A stretch of 18,732 nt of DNA from Spirochaetaceae bacterium (GTDB lineage: Bacteria > Spirochaetota > Spirochaetia > Treponematales > Breznakiellaceae): the NCBI GenBank assembly GCA_031284645.1, contig JAITXS010000191.1:1-18732 (forward strand), written 5' to 3'. The notes under the pieces were generated by a model. It saw nothing but the letters and a program-made list of their open reading frames with translations, was not told where the DNA came from and did not search any database. Position 1 is the first letter of the stretch. Every line of letters starts with the position of its first letter. This document shows, piece after piece, positions 1 to 6,966 of this stretch. The translations under genes and the position numbers were made by a program.

Positions 1-2
1 CA

Positions 3-101
3 TGGAACAAATCAAAACGTTTTTTCAGTTGGGTCAAAACGCCGGAAGAAATATTACAGAAAATAAGCAAGGCCAAAGGTGAGAACACTGTTGTTATTTG
101 A
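3..101 (+). mobile_element. 3' end of a probable IS630-family transposase gene (cut by window edge)
   Basis: An open frame enters from the left edge and runs for 32 codons to a TGA at 99-101. It reads WNKSKRFFSWVKTPEEIL and then a short basic tail. The pattern of a tryptophan-asparagine pair, then F-x-W-x-KT-x-x-EIL, then a charged helix, resembles the C-terminus of IS630/Tc1-type DDE transposases, where xPFxWTKTxxEIL is common just before the stop. No catalytic residue lies in the window, so this rests on a short motif only. The same bases could instead be the decayed 5' end of the methyltransferase that follows: its missing motif I would have to lie just here. No terminal inverted repeat was identified. 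Confidence 0.45.
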
Positions 102-735
102 AAAGGACAGGACACTAGCAAATAGGAATAATATTATAAAATCATGGAAAATAATTTTATCTGATTATTCAGACGGAATGCTTGAAACTACCCGAAAATC
201 ATTGTCAAGATTAAATTATAATTTTCAATATGAAATAGTTAATGCCGAGAACATTCAACTTTCTAATAATACTTTTGATGTAATACTGGCGAACAATATG
301 TTGTACCATATTCAAAATAGATATGAAGCGCTAAAAAATATTAGTAGAATATTAAAAGATAATGGAACATTTATTGCATCAACAATGGGTAAAAACGATC
401 TTATCGAATTGCACAATTATTTATATCAATTTCTTGAAAACAAAGGTTATTGTTTTACATTTAGAGAATTTGTTTTTTCATTAGATAATGGGATTGAGCA
501 ATTATCAAAATATTTTAAAAATATAACAATGAAAAAACATGATAATAAACTAAAAATAAATGGAGTTGAGGCTATAATAAATTATTATATATCATTTAAC
601 GAAATACATGAAAATATGGTTGTATTACCGGAAAAATATGTCAATGAATTTAGGGAATATTTAACAACCATTATAGAAAGGGAAAAAGAAATAATAGTAA
701 CAAAAGACGAGGGAATATTTATATGCAAAAAATAA
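79..735 (+). CDS. SAM-dependent methyltransferase, class I, 5'-truncated remnant
   Basis: The 218-residue frame contains the middle and end of a type 11 (class I, Rossmann-fold) methyltransferase. Motif II-like ILSDYSDGML is at about residues 26-35, an acidic motif FDVILANNMLYHI at about 65-77, and RILKDNGTFIAST at about 89-101. The SAM-binding glycine motif I (E-x-G-x-G-x-G) should sit just before residue 25 but is absent. The bases around 108-121 spell a glycine-threonine-glycine-like stretch only in shifted frames, which suggests a frameshift or an insertion there. The GTG start has no convincing ribosome site. The gene is strikingly AT-rich compared with its neighbours, which suggests recent acquisition. 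It ends 16 bases before the attC-like palindrome, as an integron cassette gene would. Probably inactive; the substrate is unknown. Confidence 0.6.
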   Translation: MRTLLLFEKDRTLANRNNIIKSWKIILSDYSDGMLETTRKSLSRLNYNFQYEIVNAENIQLSNNTFDVILANNMLYHIQNRYEALKNISRILKDNGTFIASTMGKNDLIELHNYLYQFLENKGYCFTFREFVFSLDNGIEQLSKYFKNITMKKHDNKLKINGVEAIINYYISFNEIHENMVVLPEKYVNEFREYLTTIIEREKEIIVTKDEGIFICKK

Positions 736-751
736 AGTACAGCCCCACTGC

Positions 752-860
752 GCATAACAGAACTGTACGCGTTTTGTTGCTTCGCTCCATTCTCGCGCTC
801 CACTCCACCCACATTTTTGTGGCGCGATAAAAACCTTCGTATACAGCCGGAACGTTAAAC
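752..860 (+). other. attC-like integron recombination site (imperfect palindrome)
   Basis: The stretch starts with GCATAAC (752-758, close to the attC consensus RYYYAAC) and ends with GTTAAAC (854-860, exact GTTRRRY). Inside these lie CTGTACG (763-769) and CGTATACAG (838-846), which pair with two bases bulged. They are separated from the outer boxes by unequal unpaired spacers of 4 and 7 bases. Further inward, GTTTT pairs with AAAAC, TCGCGC (793-798) with GCGCGA (822-827), and CCACA (809-813) with TGTGG (818-822). About 109 bases, immediately after an AT-rich accessory gene, is what an integron cassette attC looks like. The left outer box has one mismatch to consensus, and no integrase or second attC is in the window. 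Confidence 0.45.
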
Positions 861-940
861 GAAATAAAAGTGATGGAATATTCGGAAGATCGCGCGGCGT
901 TCATACCGCGCTTAAGAGGAGTATTTTAAAAGGTGTTGGC

Positions 941-988
941 AAACATTTCTACTGACAAACATTTCTACTGACAGACATTTCTACTGGT
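941..988. repeat. Three tandem copies of a 16-bp repeat
   Basis: AAACATTTCTACTGAC occurs at 941-956 and again exactly at 957-972. A third copy at 973-988 has four changes, at its second base and in its last three bases. The array ends two bases before the -35 box of the SRP RNA promoter, so it could be an upstream activator site or a simple slippage expansion. Confidence 0.85.
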
Positions 989-990
989 CG

Positions 991-1020
991 TTGACAAAAT
1001 ATGCCTTTTCAGACTAGTAT
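991..1020 (+). promoter_or_regulatory. Promoter of the SRP RNA
   Basis: A perfect -35 box TTGACA (991-996) and a -10 box TAGTAT (1015-1020) are separated by 18 bases. The predicted start, six or seven bases downstream, coincides with the first paired base of the SRP RNA at 1027. The 16-bp tandem repeats lie directly upstream. Confidence 0.75.
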
Positions 1021-1026
1021 AAAAAA

Positions 1027-1136
1027 GCCCTGTTTGAAGGAACCACGCGAATAAACACTGCCTAACCCCGCCAGGTCCGGAAGGAAGCAACGGTAAGTAG
1101 ATGTTTATTGCGCCGTGGCAACCCTGCTTGCGGGGC
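1027..1136 (+). ncRNA. ffs: Signal recognition particle RNA, small bacterial (4.5S) type
   Basis: The RNA scaffold of the signal recognition particle binds Ffh and docks nascent membrane proteins at the translocon. The near-invariant domain IV core, CCAGGTCCGGAAGGAAGCAA, lies at 1071-1090 and includes the GGAA tetraloop and the asymmetric and symmetric internal loops bound by the Ffh M domain. The flanks pair to give one long hairpin: GCCCTG (1027-1032) with CGGGGC (1131-1136), and CCACGCGAATAAACA with TGTTTATTGCGCCGTGG. The length of about 110 bases fits the short 4.5S type without the Alu domain of Bacillus scRNA. It has its own promoter upstream, and a T-run directly follows the closing stem. 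Confidence 0.95.
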
Positions 1137-1141
1137 TTTTT
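1131..1141 (+). terminator. T-tract terminator of the SRP RNA
   Basis: The closing GC-rich stem of the SRP RNA is followed at once by TTTTT, so the long RNA hairpin itself serves as the intrinsic terminator. Confidence 0.6.
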
Positions 1142-1235
1142 ATAGATAAATACATATTTGGCGAAATTCGCAACCTTTTTTTGTCTCCGGTGTCCAAAAA
1201 TAACAAAGCTTGAAAGCAGATGATAGGAATAAAGT

Positions 1236-2966
1236 ATGAAACAAGGCAAAAAAAGGTGTGAACCTTGGGCTTTTTTAGACGAATACCGGGGAGTGGTTTT
1301 TTCCGGTGAGTGGCCCACGCTCAGTGAATTATTTAGAATTACCACCTTGCGGCGCGGTGGCAAAGCATGTTTTACAGTATTTGAGCCGGAACGGGTATGC
1401 CTGAACTATAACGATGCCCTGAAAAAAATTGAGGCCATTGCCCGTTGGCTGCGTTCAAAAGGGATACGGAAAAACGATAAAATCGCCGTTACCGGCAAGA
1501 ATTCACCTGAATGGGCTATAGCCTATCTTGCGGCGATTTTTGCAGATGCAACGATTGTTCCCATAGACTATCAGCTTACAGACGAAGAACTTGATCTCCT
1601 TATAAAAACCTCACGGGCAAAAATACTTTTTGTTGATGAGGAAAAATACAAAAGATACCAGGGACGCATGGAGGGAAGTGGTCTCAGCGAAGTCATTTCC
1701 CTTAAAAAGGGACTGGGAAACTACATTTACGAGCTTGACGGGCCGTCCTTTGAAAGTGACGATCCCGCTACGGAAAACGATTTAGCGGCAATTCTTTTTA
1801 CCTCAGGTACAACAGGAAATCCGAAAGGCGTTATGCTGAGCCATAAAAATCTTGTCGCGGATTGTTTTTTAGCGCAGGGAACTCCGCTTGATGTCTTGCC
1901 GACAGATGTTTTTTACGCGCTTCTACCGCTTCACCATGCATATACGATGCTTGCCGTGTTTATTGAAACTATTTCCCAGGGTGCAGAGCTTGTCTTCGGG
2001 AAAAAAATGGTTGTTCAATCAATCATGCGGGAACTCAAAGAAGGCAAGGTTACGATGTTCCTTGGCGTTCCCATGCTGTTTAATAAACTTTTAACGGGGA
2101 TTCTCCGCGGCATACGGCAGAAAGGCGTGGTAGTCTACGCTGTAATCAGATTTTTGATGGCAATTTCCGGCTTTATAAAAAAGACCTTTGGCGTTAATCC
2201 GGGAAAAAAAATGTTTGGTGCTGTTCTCAGGCAAGCAAGCCTTTCCACAATAAGAAATTGTATATCAGGCGGCGGCCCTCTGGCACCAAGTGTCTTCCGC
2301 AAGTATAACCAGCTTGGTATTGATTTTGTACAAGGTTACGGACTTACCGAAACATCACCAATCATAAACCTTAATCCGATAGAACATTATAAAGAGAAAA
2401 GTGTCGGGAAAATTGTTCCCGGCGTTGATATGAAAATACTCAATCCGGACGAGCGCGGCATAGGCGAAGTTGTACTGAAGGGCCCGATGGTTATGCAAGG
2501 TTATTTTGAGAGGCCGCAGGAGACCGCCGCGTGTTTTACCAGTGACGGCTATTTTAAAACAGGCGACCTTGGCTATCTTGACAACGAGGATTATCTGTAC
2601 CTTACCGGACGCGCGAAAAACATCATTGTTACCGACGGCGGTAAAAATGTCTATCCTGAAGAAATTGAAAACGAATTCCAGCTTTTTGAGGAAATCGATC
2701 AGATTTTAATTCGCGGCTATGTGCAGGATAAAAAAACAAAATCGGAAAGTATTGAGGCCCTTGTTTTTCCGAGTTTCGATTATTTTAAGAGCATTGACAT
2801 CGGCGAGCGGGAACAGATACTTAAACGCATTAATGAAATTATCACGGAAGTGAACAAAAACCTTCTTCCCTATCAAAAAATCAAAAAGACAACTTTGCTT
2901 GACTATGCGTTGGAAATGACCACAACCAAAAAAATCAAACGGACGGTCGAAAGCGTCGGCTCTTAA
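1236..2966 (+). CDS. AMP-forming acyl-CoA synthetase (long-chain fatty acid-CoA ligase type)
   Basis: A 576-residue member of the ANL adenylating superfamily. It would activate a carboxylate with ATP to an acyl-AMP and transfer it to CoA (or to an acyl carrier) at the cytoplasmic membrane. Visible motifs in order: the phosphate-binding loop TSGTTGNPKG (189-198), YGLTETSP (about 367-374), the hinge region FKTGDLGYLD (about 439-448), GRAKNIIVTDGGKNVYPEEI (about 454-473), and a C-terminal catalytic lysine region ending in TTTKKIKRT. Length and the NVYPEEIE motif match fatty acyl-CoA ligases rather than acetyl-CoA synthetases. ATG at 1236 follows AGGA by a suitable distance. It stands alone between the SRP RNA and a convergent gene. 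The natural acyl chain cannot be read from sequence. Confidence 0.9.
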   Translation: MKQGKKRCEPWAFLDEYRGVVFSGEWPTLSELFRITTLRRGGKACFTVFEPERVCLNYNDALKKIEAIARWLRSKGIRKNDKIAVTGKNSPEWAIAYLAAIFADATIVPIDYQLTDEELDLLIKTSRAKILFVDEEKYKRYQGRMEGSGLSEVISLKKGLGNYIYELDGPSFESDDPATENDLAAILFTSGTTGNPKGVMLSHKNLVADCFLAQGTPLDVLPTDVFYALLPLHHAYTMLAVFIETISQGAELVFGKKMVVQSIMRELKEGKVTMFLGVPMLFNKLLTGILRGIRQKGVVVYAVIRFLMAISGFIKKTFGVNPGKKMFGAVLRQASLSTIRNCISGGGPLAPSVFRKYNQLGIDFVQGYGLTETSPIINLNPIEHYKEKSVGKIVPGVDMKILNPDERGIGEVVLKGPMVMQGYFERPQETAACFTSDGYFKTGDLGYLDNEDYLYLTGRAKNIIVTDGGKNVYPEEIENEFQLFEEIDQILIRGYVQDKKTKSESIEALVFPSFDYFKSIDIGEREQILKRINEIITEVNKNLLPYQKIKKTTLLDYALEMTTTKKIKRTVESVGS

Positions 2967-2980
2967 AAGACAGATGAGCT

Positions 2981-3003
2981 AAAATCCCCGTCAAACGGCG
3001 GGG
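2981..3003 (-). terminator. Intrinsic terminator for the cyclo-ligase gene
   Basis: Read on the minus strand, GGCGGGG/CCCCGTC (2997-3003 with 2986-2992) forms a seven-pair stem with one G-U pair around a four-base loop, followed by ATTTT. It lies 26 bases past the stop of the minus-strand gene. There is no T-run on the plus strand, so it probably serves mainly the minus-strand transcript. Confidence 0.5.
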
Positions 3004-3028
3004 CATGGATCTTTGTCGGCTCCTTTGG

Positions 3029-3634
3029 TTAAAACCTGCCGGAATTCTGTCTTTTGTTGATGAGAAGAAATTCATCCTTTGTGCAAATCGCGTTGACTTT
3101 ACAATCAAAAGGGTCGACAGTTACATGGTCGATAAGCGAGCTGCTCATGCAAAAAGCGCAGACACATGACTCGGGGCTTTCTTTAAAAAGTTTAACACAG
3201 AAGCGGTCGTAAAAACCCCGGCCGCGTCCCAGCCGGTTGCCCTCTCGGTCAAAGGCAAGGCCCGGTGCGATAACAAGTACCGGCTTCTCTGAGTATTGAA
3301 AAAGATCTTCTTCTTTTCCGGCAGGCTCCCGTATACCAAAAGCGCCGGAGCACCGTAGCGAAGGGTCGGGAGAAAGACGAAAAAACCGCATGTCCCCGGT
3401 GCTTTCAACTTTCGGCGCATAGATCGCCTTTCCTTCACGAAATGCATTGTCTAACAAGACAGAGGTATCAATTTCGTCCGGCAGAGAAAGATAAACAAGC
3501 ACGGTATCGTATTTTTTCCAGACAGGGCTTGCAAGCAGATTTTTTGACGCCCCAAGTCCCTCGTGCTTAAACTGTTCTTTGGGCAGGGCCCGCAAATTCT
3601 GCCTTATCAAGGTGCGGAGTTCTTTTTTATTCAT
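3029..3634 (-). CDS. 5-formyltetrahydrofolate cyclo-ligase (MTHFS)
   Basis: A cytosolic enzyme that converts 5-formyltetrahydrofolate (folinate) to 5,10-methenyltetrahydrofolate with ATP hydrolysis, returning stored folate to the one-carbon pool. The 201 residues fit the family length. The N-terminal RTLIRQNLRAL helix has the usual basic residues, YLSLPDEIDT (48-57) is the conserved substrate-side segment, and NRLGRGRGFYDRF (133-145) is the glycine-rich ATP-binding signature. CysO-type or ribosomal context is lacking; it is transcribed alone, divergently from the Sua5 gene, from a promoter embedded in an inverted repeat. ATG at 3634 is the natural start. In Escherichia coli the homologue is ygfA. 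Confidence 0.92.
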   Translation of the reverse strand: MNKKELRTLIRQNLRALPKEQFKHEGLGASKNLLASPVWKKYDTVLVYLSLPDEIDTSVLLDNAFREGKAIYAPKVESTGDMRFFRLSPDPSLRCSGAFGIREPAGKEEDLFQYSEKPVLVIAPGLAFDREGNRLGRGRGFYDRFCVKLFKESPESCVCAFCMSSSLIDHVTVDPFDCKVNAICTKDEFLLINKRQNSGRF

Positions 3635-3712
3635 ATTATGTAAACATAAGCCCCCGCGTATAACACCTTTATCGGGGAAATGTCGAGTTCGTCAGGACAA
3701 GGTGCAATGCAG

Positions 3713-3769
3713 TACGTTGACATGTATCTTGTTATATTTTATACTTTTAGCAAGAAAATTGTCAACGTA
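3713..3769. promoter_or_regulatory. Overlapping divergent promoters within a 10-bp inverted repeat
   Basis: TACGTTGACA (3713-3722) and its exact reverse complement TGTCAACGTA (3760-3769) flank an AT-rich centre. Plus strand: -35 TTGACA (3717-3722), 17 bases, -10 TATACT (3740-3745), driving the Sua5 gene. Minus strand: -35 TTGACA (3765-3760), 16 bases, -10 TATAAA (3743-3738), driving the cyclo-ligase gene. The two -10 boxes overlap, so only one polymerase could open the region at a time. The symmetry could also be an operator. Confidence 0.65.
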
Positions 3770-3852
3770 TTGTAAGCGAATAAGCAAATCGCTATTTTAA
3801 CTTTATATATATAGTTAGCGTGAATAAATAAAATACCAATTGTAGTTTACCA

Positions 3853-4905
3853 ATGTTATTACCGTTAAACGATGATACTATCATGTCTGCCGCATCCTGC
3901 CTTTGCAAGGGGGGAATTGTTGCTTTTCCCACCGAGACAGTCTACGGACTTGGGGCTGATGTTTTTAATACAACAGCGCTTGCCCGTGTCTTTGAGGTAA
4001 AACGCCGTCCTTATTTTGATCCGCTGATTGTTCATATTGCGGAGCTTTCTACATTAATGCGTCTTGTTGATTATACGGCAATGGATGCAGAGGCAATCAG
4101 ACGGCTTAAAAAACTTGCCAATACGCTGATGCCCGGTCCGCTTACCCTGATTCTGCCGAAATTACCTGAAGTCCCCGATTTAGCGACAGGCGGGCTTAAA
4201 ACTGTTGCGGTGCGTTTCCCCAAACATAGCGGGGCTTTGGCCTTGATAAAAAATTCAACAGGTGCTGTTGCCGCGCCAAGCGCAAATCCTTTTGGTTATT
4301 TAAGTCCGACGAGGGCAGAACATGTTGCAGAACAACTCGGTAATGATGTTGATATCATTTTGGACGGGGGAACAAGTGAAATTGGTGTTGAATCGACCGT
4401 ACTTGATCTATCATCTCATCTGCCGCGTATTCTTCGTCCGGGAGGGGTAAGCCGTGAGGAAATTGAGGCTTTTATCGGAAAATTAGACGATGTCCGGCCT
4501 GAGCATCCGCACACGGAGGAGCCTGTCCGCTCTTTTAATATCGGACAATGCCTATCCCCCGGTCAATTAAAAAGCCATTACGCGCCCCGAACAAAACTTT
4601 TTCTTCTTGACACTGATTTCTTATGTAAAGAAGCATATAAACGTAATTGTGCCTATCTTTTTTTTAATACTGTGTCTTTTGATCTGTGGAAAAAAAACAA
4701 TCCGCGCGCGCCGCTTAACGGCGGTCACCGTAATATTTTTATATTAAGTCATAACGGCGATCTTAGGGATGCCGCGTCAAATTTATTCGAAAAGCTTCAC
4801 TGTATTGACGCCGCCGCGTATAGCGCTATATATGCAGAGCGTGCGCCGGACAAGGGGCTTGGACGGGCGATTAACGACAGGCTCGAAAAAGCATCGAATA
4901 AATGA
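3853..4905 (+). CDS. Threonylcarbamoyl-AMP synthase, two-domain Sua5/YwlC type
   Basis: Makes L-threonylcarbamoyl-AMP from threonine, bicarbonate and ATP, the first step of the universal t6A37 modification of ANN-decoding tRNAs; TsaB/D/E then transfer it. The 350-residue length shows both domains. The YrdC/TsaC catalytic domain covers about 5-200, with PTETVYGLGAD (26-36), KRRPYFDPLIVHI (50-62), SANPFGYLSPT and GVESTVLDL. The C-terminal Sua5 domain covers about 230-345, opening with the linker SPGQLKSHYAPRTKL that is typical of Sua5 and absent in short TsaC. A TTGACA-N17-TATACT promoter gives a leader of about 100 bases. The ribosome site before ATG 3853 is weak. Confidence 0.92.
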   Translation: MLLPLNDDTIMSAASCLCKGGIVAFPTETVYGLGADVFNTTALARVFEVKRRPYFDPLIVHIAELSTLMRLVDYTAMDAEAIRRLKKLANTLMPGPLTLILPKLPEVPDLATGGLKTVAVRFPKHSGALALIKNSTGAVAAPSANPFGYLSPTRAEHVAEQLGNDVDIILDGGTSEIGVESTVLDLSSHLPRILRPGGVSREEIEAFIGKLDDVRPEHPHTEEPVRSFNIGQCLSPGQLKSHYAPRTKLFLLDTDFLCKEAYKRNCAYLFFNTVSFDLWKKNNPRAPLNGGHRNIFILSHNGDLRDAASNLFEKLHCIDAAAYSAIYAERAPDKGLGRAINDRLEKASNK

Positions 4906-5019
4906 TTCCGGCATATTTCCATTACGGCACAGGTCTTGCCGCTTGTTTGTTCCCGATCTTAGTATAAAACAATTCTGCCGTTCAAATTCAGTCAGAAAAA
5001 CAGTTATAGTGAACACATA

Positions 5020-5060
5020 AAAACAGATAACTCTTTATGTCATAAAGAATTATCTGTTTT
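5020..5060. terminator. Bidirectional terminator-like hairpin
   Basis: Nineteen bases at 5020-5038 pair with 5042-5060 with a single mismatch and a three-base loop. The arm ends in TTTT on the plus strand, and the opposite strand also ends in TTTT. It separates the Sua5 gene from the lipoprotein gene. Confidence 0.6.
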
Positions 5061-5078
5061 AATACACCCGGCATACGC

Positions 5079-5106
5079 TTGATAATATTATGTTATAGTA
5101 TATAAT
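5079..5106 (+). promoter_or_regulatory. Promoter of the lipoprotein gene
   Basis: TTGATA (5079-5084) and a perfect TATAAT (5101-5106) are separated by 16 bases, about 50 bases ahead of the lipoprotein start and just after the hairpin. Confidence 0.7.
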
Positions 5107-5155
5107 AAACCAGATGATTTTTGATTGTTCCGGTGTTGACCGTTAAGGAGTTTTA

Positions 5156-5848
5156 ATGAAAAAAGGCCATAAAATCCAAGTCCCAAACCGGAGGACAAGC
5201 GGCGTTTTGCCGTATATCGTACTCCTCATTGTAACAAGCCTGTTATTCTGCGCGTGTTTTGGTATAAAAAGTGATGTTCTTATACGGGGAAATGGCAGCG
5301 GCACCCTCAGTATGGAGTATAGAATAGCCGAAAAACTCCTCAAGCTCGGCACACAAGACGGCAACGAAAATTTTCCCGTCATTCCGGTGGGTCAAGAAGA
5401 TTTTAAACGCACAGTAGATCGAATAGAGGGTTTAGAACTTAAAGCTTTTTCATCGAAAAAAGAAAACGAGGATATTATCTATCAAGTAAAAATAGAATAC
5501 TCAACACTATCCGCGCTTGCCCAATTCATGAACACTCACGGGGGAGTTTTTGAGTTCAGGGAAAACAACGGGCTCCATATTTTAAATATTATTTTTTCTT
5601 CGGGCAGAAAGAGCTATCAATTTGATACGAATGAATTTTTTCCCGCAGTTTTTAAAGACTATGCGTTTGACTTTAAAATCAGCTTTCCGAAAAAATGTGA
5701 TGTTATTTTTTTGAACGCAGGCGCTCAGAGAATCGAAAAACCATCGTATGGTGCAATAAAAATCGGCTCGAAATCGTTTGAATTTGCCGCAGCAATGTCT
5801 GAGATCTTAACCGCAGAAGAAGCGTTAACCCTTGAGATAAGTTGGTAA
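5156..5848 (+). CDS. Predicted lipoprotein, spirochaetal type, function unknown
   Basis: A 230-residue protein with an N-terminal export signal: basic residues 2-13, a hydrophobic core IVLLIVTSLLF (21-31), then C32-A33-C34. C34 with alanine at -1 fits the relaxed spirochaetal lipobox; C32 is an alternative. A predicted mature lipoprotein would be anchored on the periplasmic or outer face of a membrane. The mature part is mixed alpha/beta with a repeated alternation of charged and hydrophobic residues and no known catalytic motif. The segment right after the cysteine, SDVLIRGNGSGTLSMEYRI, suggests a beta-hairpin start. ATG 5156 follows AAGGAG by a good spacing. Single gene with its own promoter, ending before a convergent tRNA gene. 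I do not recognise a named family. Confidence 0.75.
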   Translation: MKKGHKIQVPNRRTSGVLPYIVLLIVTSLLFCACFGIKSDVLIRGNGSGTLSMEYRIAEKLLKLGTQDGNENFPVIPVGQEDFKRTVDRIEGLELKAFSSKKENEDIIYQVKIEYSTLSALAQFMNTHGGVFEFRENNGLHILNIIFSSGRKSYQFDTNEFFPAVFKDYAFDFKISFPKKCDVIFLNAGAQRIEKPSYGAIKIGSKSFEFAAAMSEILTAEEALTLEISW

Positions 5849-5855
5849 TTCCCTT

Positions 5856-5929
5856 TGAGAGATGCGGGATTCGAACCCACCACCTCGACCTCCGGAGGGT
5901 CGCGCTCTATCCAAATGAGCTAATCTCCC
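5856..5929 (-). tRNA. tRNA-Arg, anticodon CCG
   Basis: On the minus strand a complete cloverleaf is seen. The acceptor arm is GGGAGAT with ATCTCTC (one G-U pair), and the D stem is GCTC/GAGC. The anticodon stem is CGACC/GGTCG around loop CTCCGGA, giving anticodon CCG (plus-strand 5893-5895). The T arm is GTGGG-TTCGAAT-CCCGC. The discriminator base is A and CCA is not encoded. It reads CGG arginine codons. It stands convergent to the lipoprotein gene. Confidence 0.96.
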
Positions 5930-5997
5930 CTGCCGTGAGCAAACAATGAAAAGGTGCTCTTCTCAATGAAGTCCGCTCCCGCGACACGTCAATTTAG

Positions 5998-6026
5998 ACG
6001 ATAATTCTATTATGCCTGAGTGTCAA
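5998..6026 (-). promoter_or_regulatory. Possible promoter of the tRNA-Arg gene
   Basis: On the minus strand TTGACA (6026-6021), 17 bases and TATCGT (6003-5998). The -10 box matches four of six consensus positions. It would give a 5' leader of about 60 bases before the mature tRNA. Confidence 0.4.
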
Positions 6027-6159
6027 TCCCTCGCATTGCCTCATTACGAGAAACCCATGAACCTTTGCCGCACAAAAAATTATCCCCGTGATTTCTTAAT
6101 TTCTTGTTCCGGAATGTCTGTCAAAACCCTGTATCGTTCTTCGATAAAGAATTGCCGTG

Positions 6160-6195
6160 TCTCCTGTTGCATCTCCTGTTGACACTCCTGTTGCG
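6160..6195. repeat. Three tandem copies of a 12-bp repeat upstream of infC
   Basis: TCTCCTGTTGCA (6160-6171), TCTCCTGTTGAC (6172-6183) and ACTCCTGTTGCG (6184-6195). The period is a multiple of three and the infC frame stays open through it. It could therefore encode an S/T-PV-A/D repeat if translation began upstream, but the family start lies later, so it is treated as leader. The rest of 5930-6270 shows only the tRNA promoter and no other gene. Confidence 0.8.
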
Positions 6196-6270
6196 CCTAC
6201 TTTACACAATTTATTCAATATGGTAAGCTCTATAAAAATATATGGCCTTATGGGCCTTTTTGGAGATATG

Positions 6271-6822
6271 TTGGCGGAAAAAGATTTACGGATTAATGAG
6301 CATATTAGGGTGCGTGAAGTTCGTCTTATAAAAGAAGACGGCGAGCAGCAGGTCCTTTGGACTTCAGAAGCTCTTTCCCTTGCACGTGAACAGGGTCTTG
6401 ATCTGGTTGAGGTTGCGCCGCAGGCAAACCCACCGGTTGTCAAGATTATGAATTACGGAAAGTTCAAGTTTGAAAACGAGAAGAAGGGTAAGGAATCCAA
6501 AAAAAAACAGAAGCTGCTTAAATTAAAAGAAATTCGAATGCAGCCTAAAATAGATGATCACGACTTGGATTTTAAATCAAAACACGTTAAAGGGTTTCTT
6601 AACGAGGGCAACAAGGTAAAGGTTACAATACGTTTCAGAGGCCGGGAGCTTGCGCATACCGAGCTTGGGAAAGTTGTTCTTGATGATGTATTGGCGCGAA
6701 TCGAAGGTGAATATGTGCTTGATAAACCGCCGACAATGGAAGGTAAGTTTATGTCGATGATTTTAAGTCCCAAGCTTAAAAAACAAGTGCAGGCAGGCGA
6801 AATTGTTGTTGAACGAGTTTAG
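6271..6822 (+). CDS. infC: Translation initiation factor IF-3
   Basis: Binds the 30S subunit, keeps 50S off and checks start-codon/fMet-tRNA pairing. The protein shows the N-terminal domain opening KDLRINEHIRVREVRLI, the linker NPPVVKIMNYGKFKFE, and the C-terminal domain with KEIRMQPKIDDHDLDFK and VKVTIRFRGRELAHTELG. The mature family length is about 180 residues. The frame stays open upstream to 6157, but the conserved region begins around 6271. GGAG at 6262-6265 is two bases from ATG 6268 and five from TTG 6271, so TTG is preferred; infC is known for rare start codons used in autoregulation. It heads the usual infC-rpmI-rplT order. No clear promoter was seen. Confidence 0.93.
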   Translation: MAEKDLRINEHIRVREVRLIKEDGEQQVLWTSEALSLAREQGLDLVEVAPQANPPVVKIMNYGKFKFENEKKGKESKKKQKLLKLKEIRMQPKIDDHDLDFKSKHVKGFLNEGNKVKVTIRFRGRELAHTELGKVVLDDVLARIEGEYVLDKPPTMEGKFMSMILSPKLKKQVQAGEIVVERV

Positions 6823-6966
6823 GTTTTTCGGGTAATAGCTTTCCGCAGAATGATATCGGTATTATCAACTAAGCCGGTTTAAAAGTGGATTCGTAAAGAG
6901 TAAATGAGCCGCTTATTGACGTATATGAGGTCAAAAAAGGCGGTAGAGATATAGAGGAGTTGTTTT

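Noticed and set aside
892..911. GCGCGG/CCGCGC hairpin after the attC-like site as a terminator
   Set aside because: The stem is only six pairs and lacks a T-run on either side.
941..988. Tandem repeats as a CRISPR array
   Set aside because: The units are directly adjacent 16-mers without spacers, and no cas genes are visible.
965..1363. 132-codon minus-strand open frame
   Set aside because: It covers the SRP RNA, its promoter and the start of the acyl-CoA synthetase on the other strand, and its product looks like no protein.
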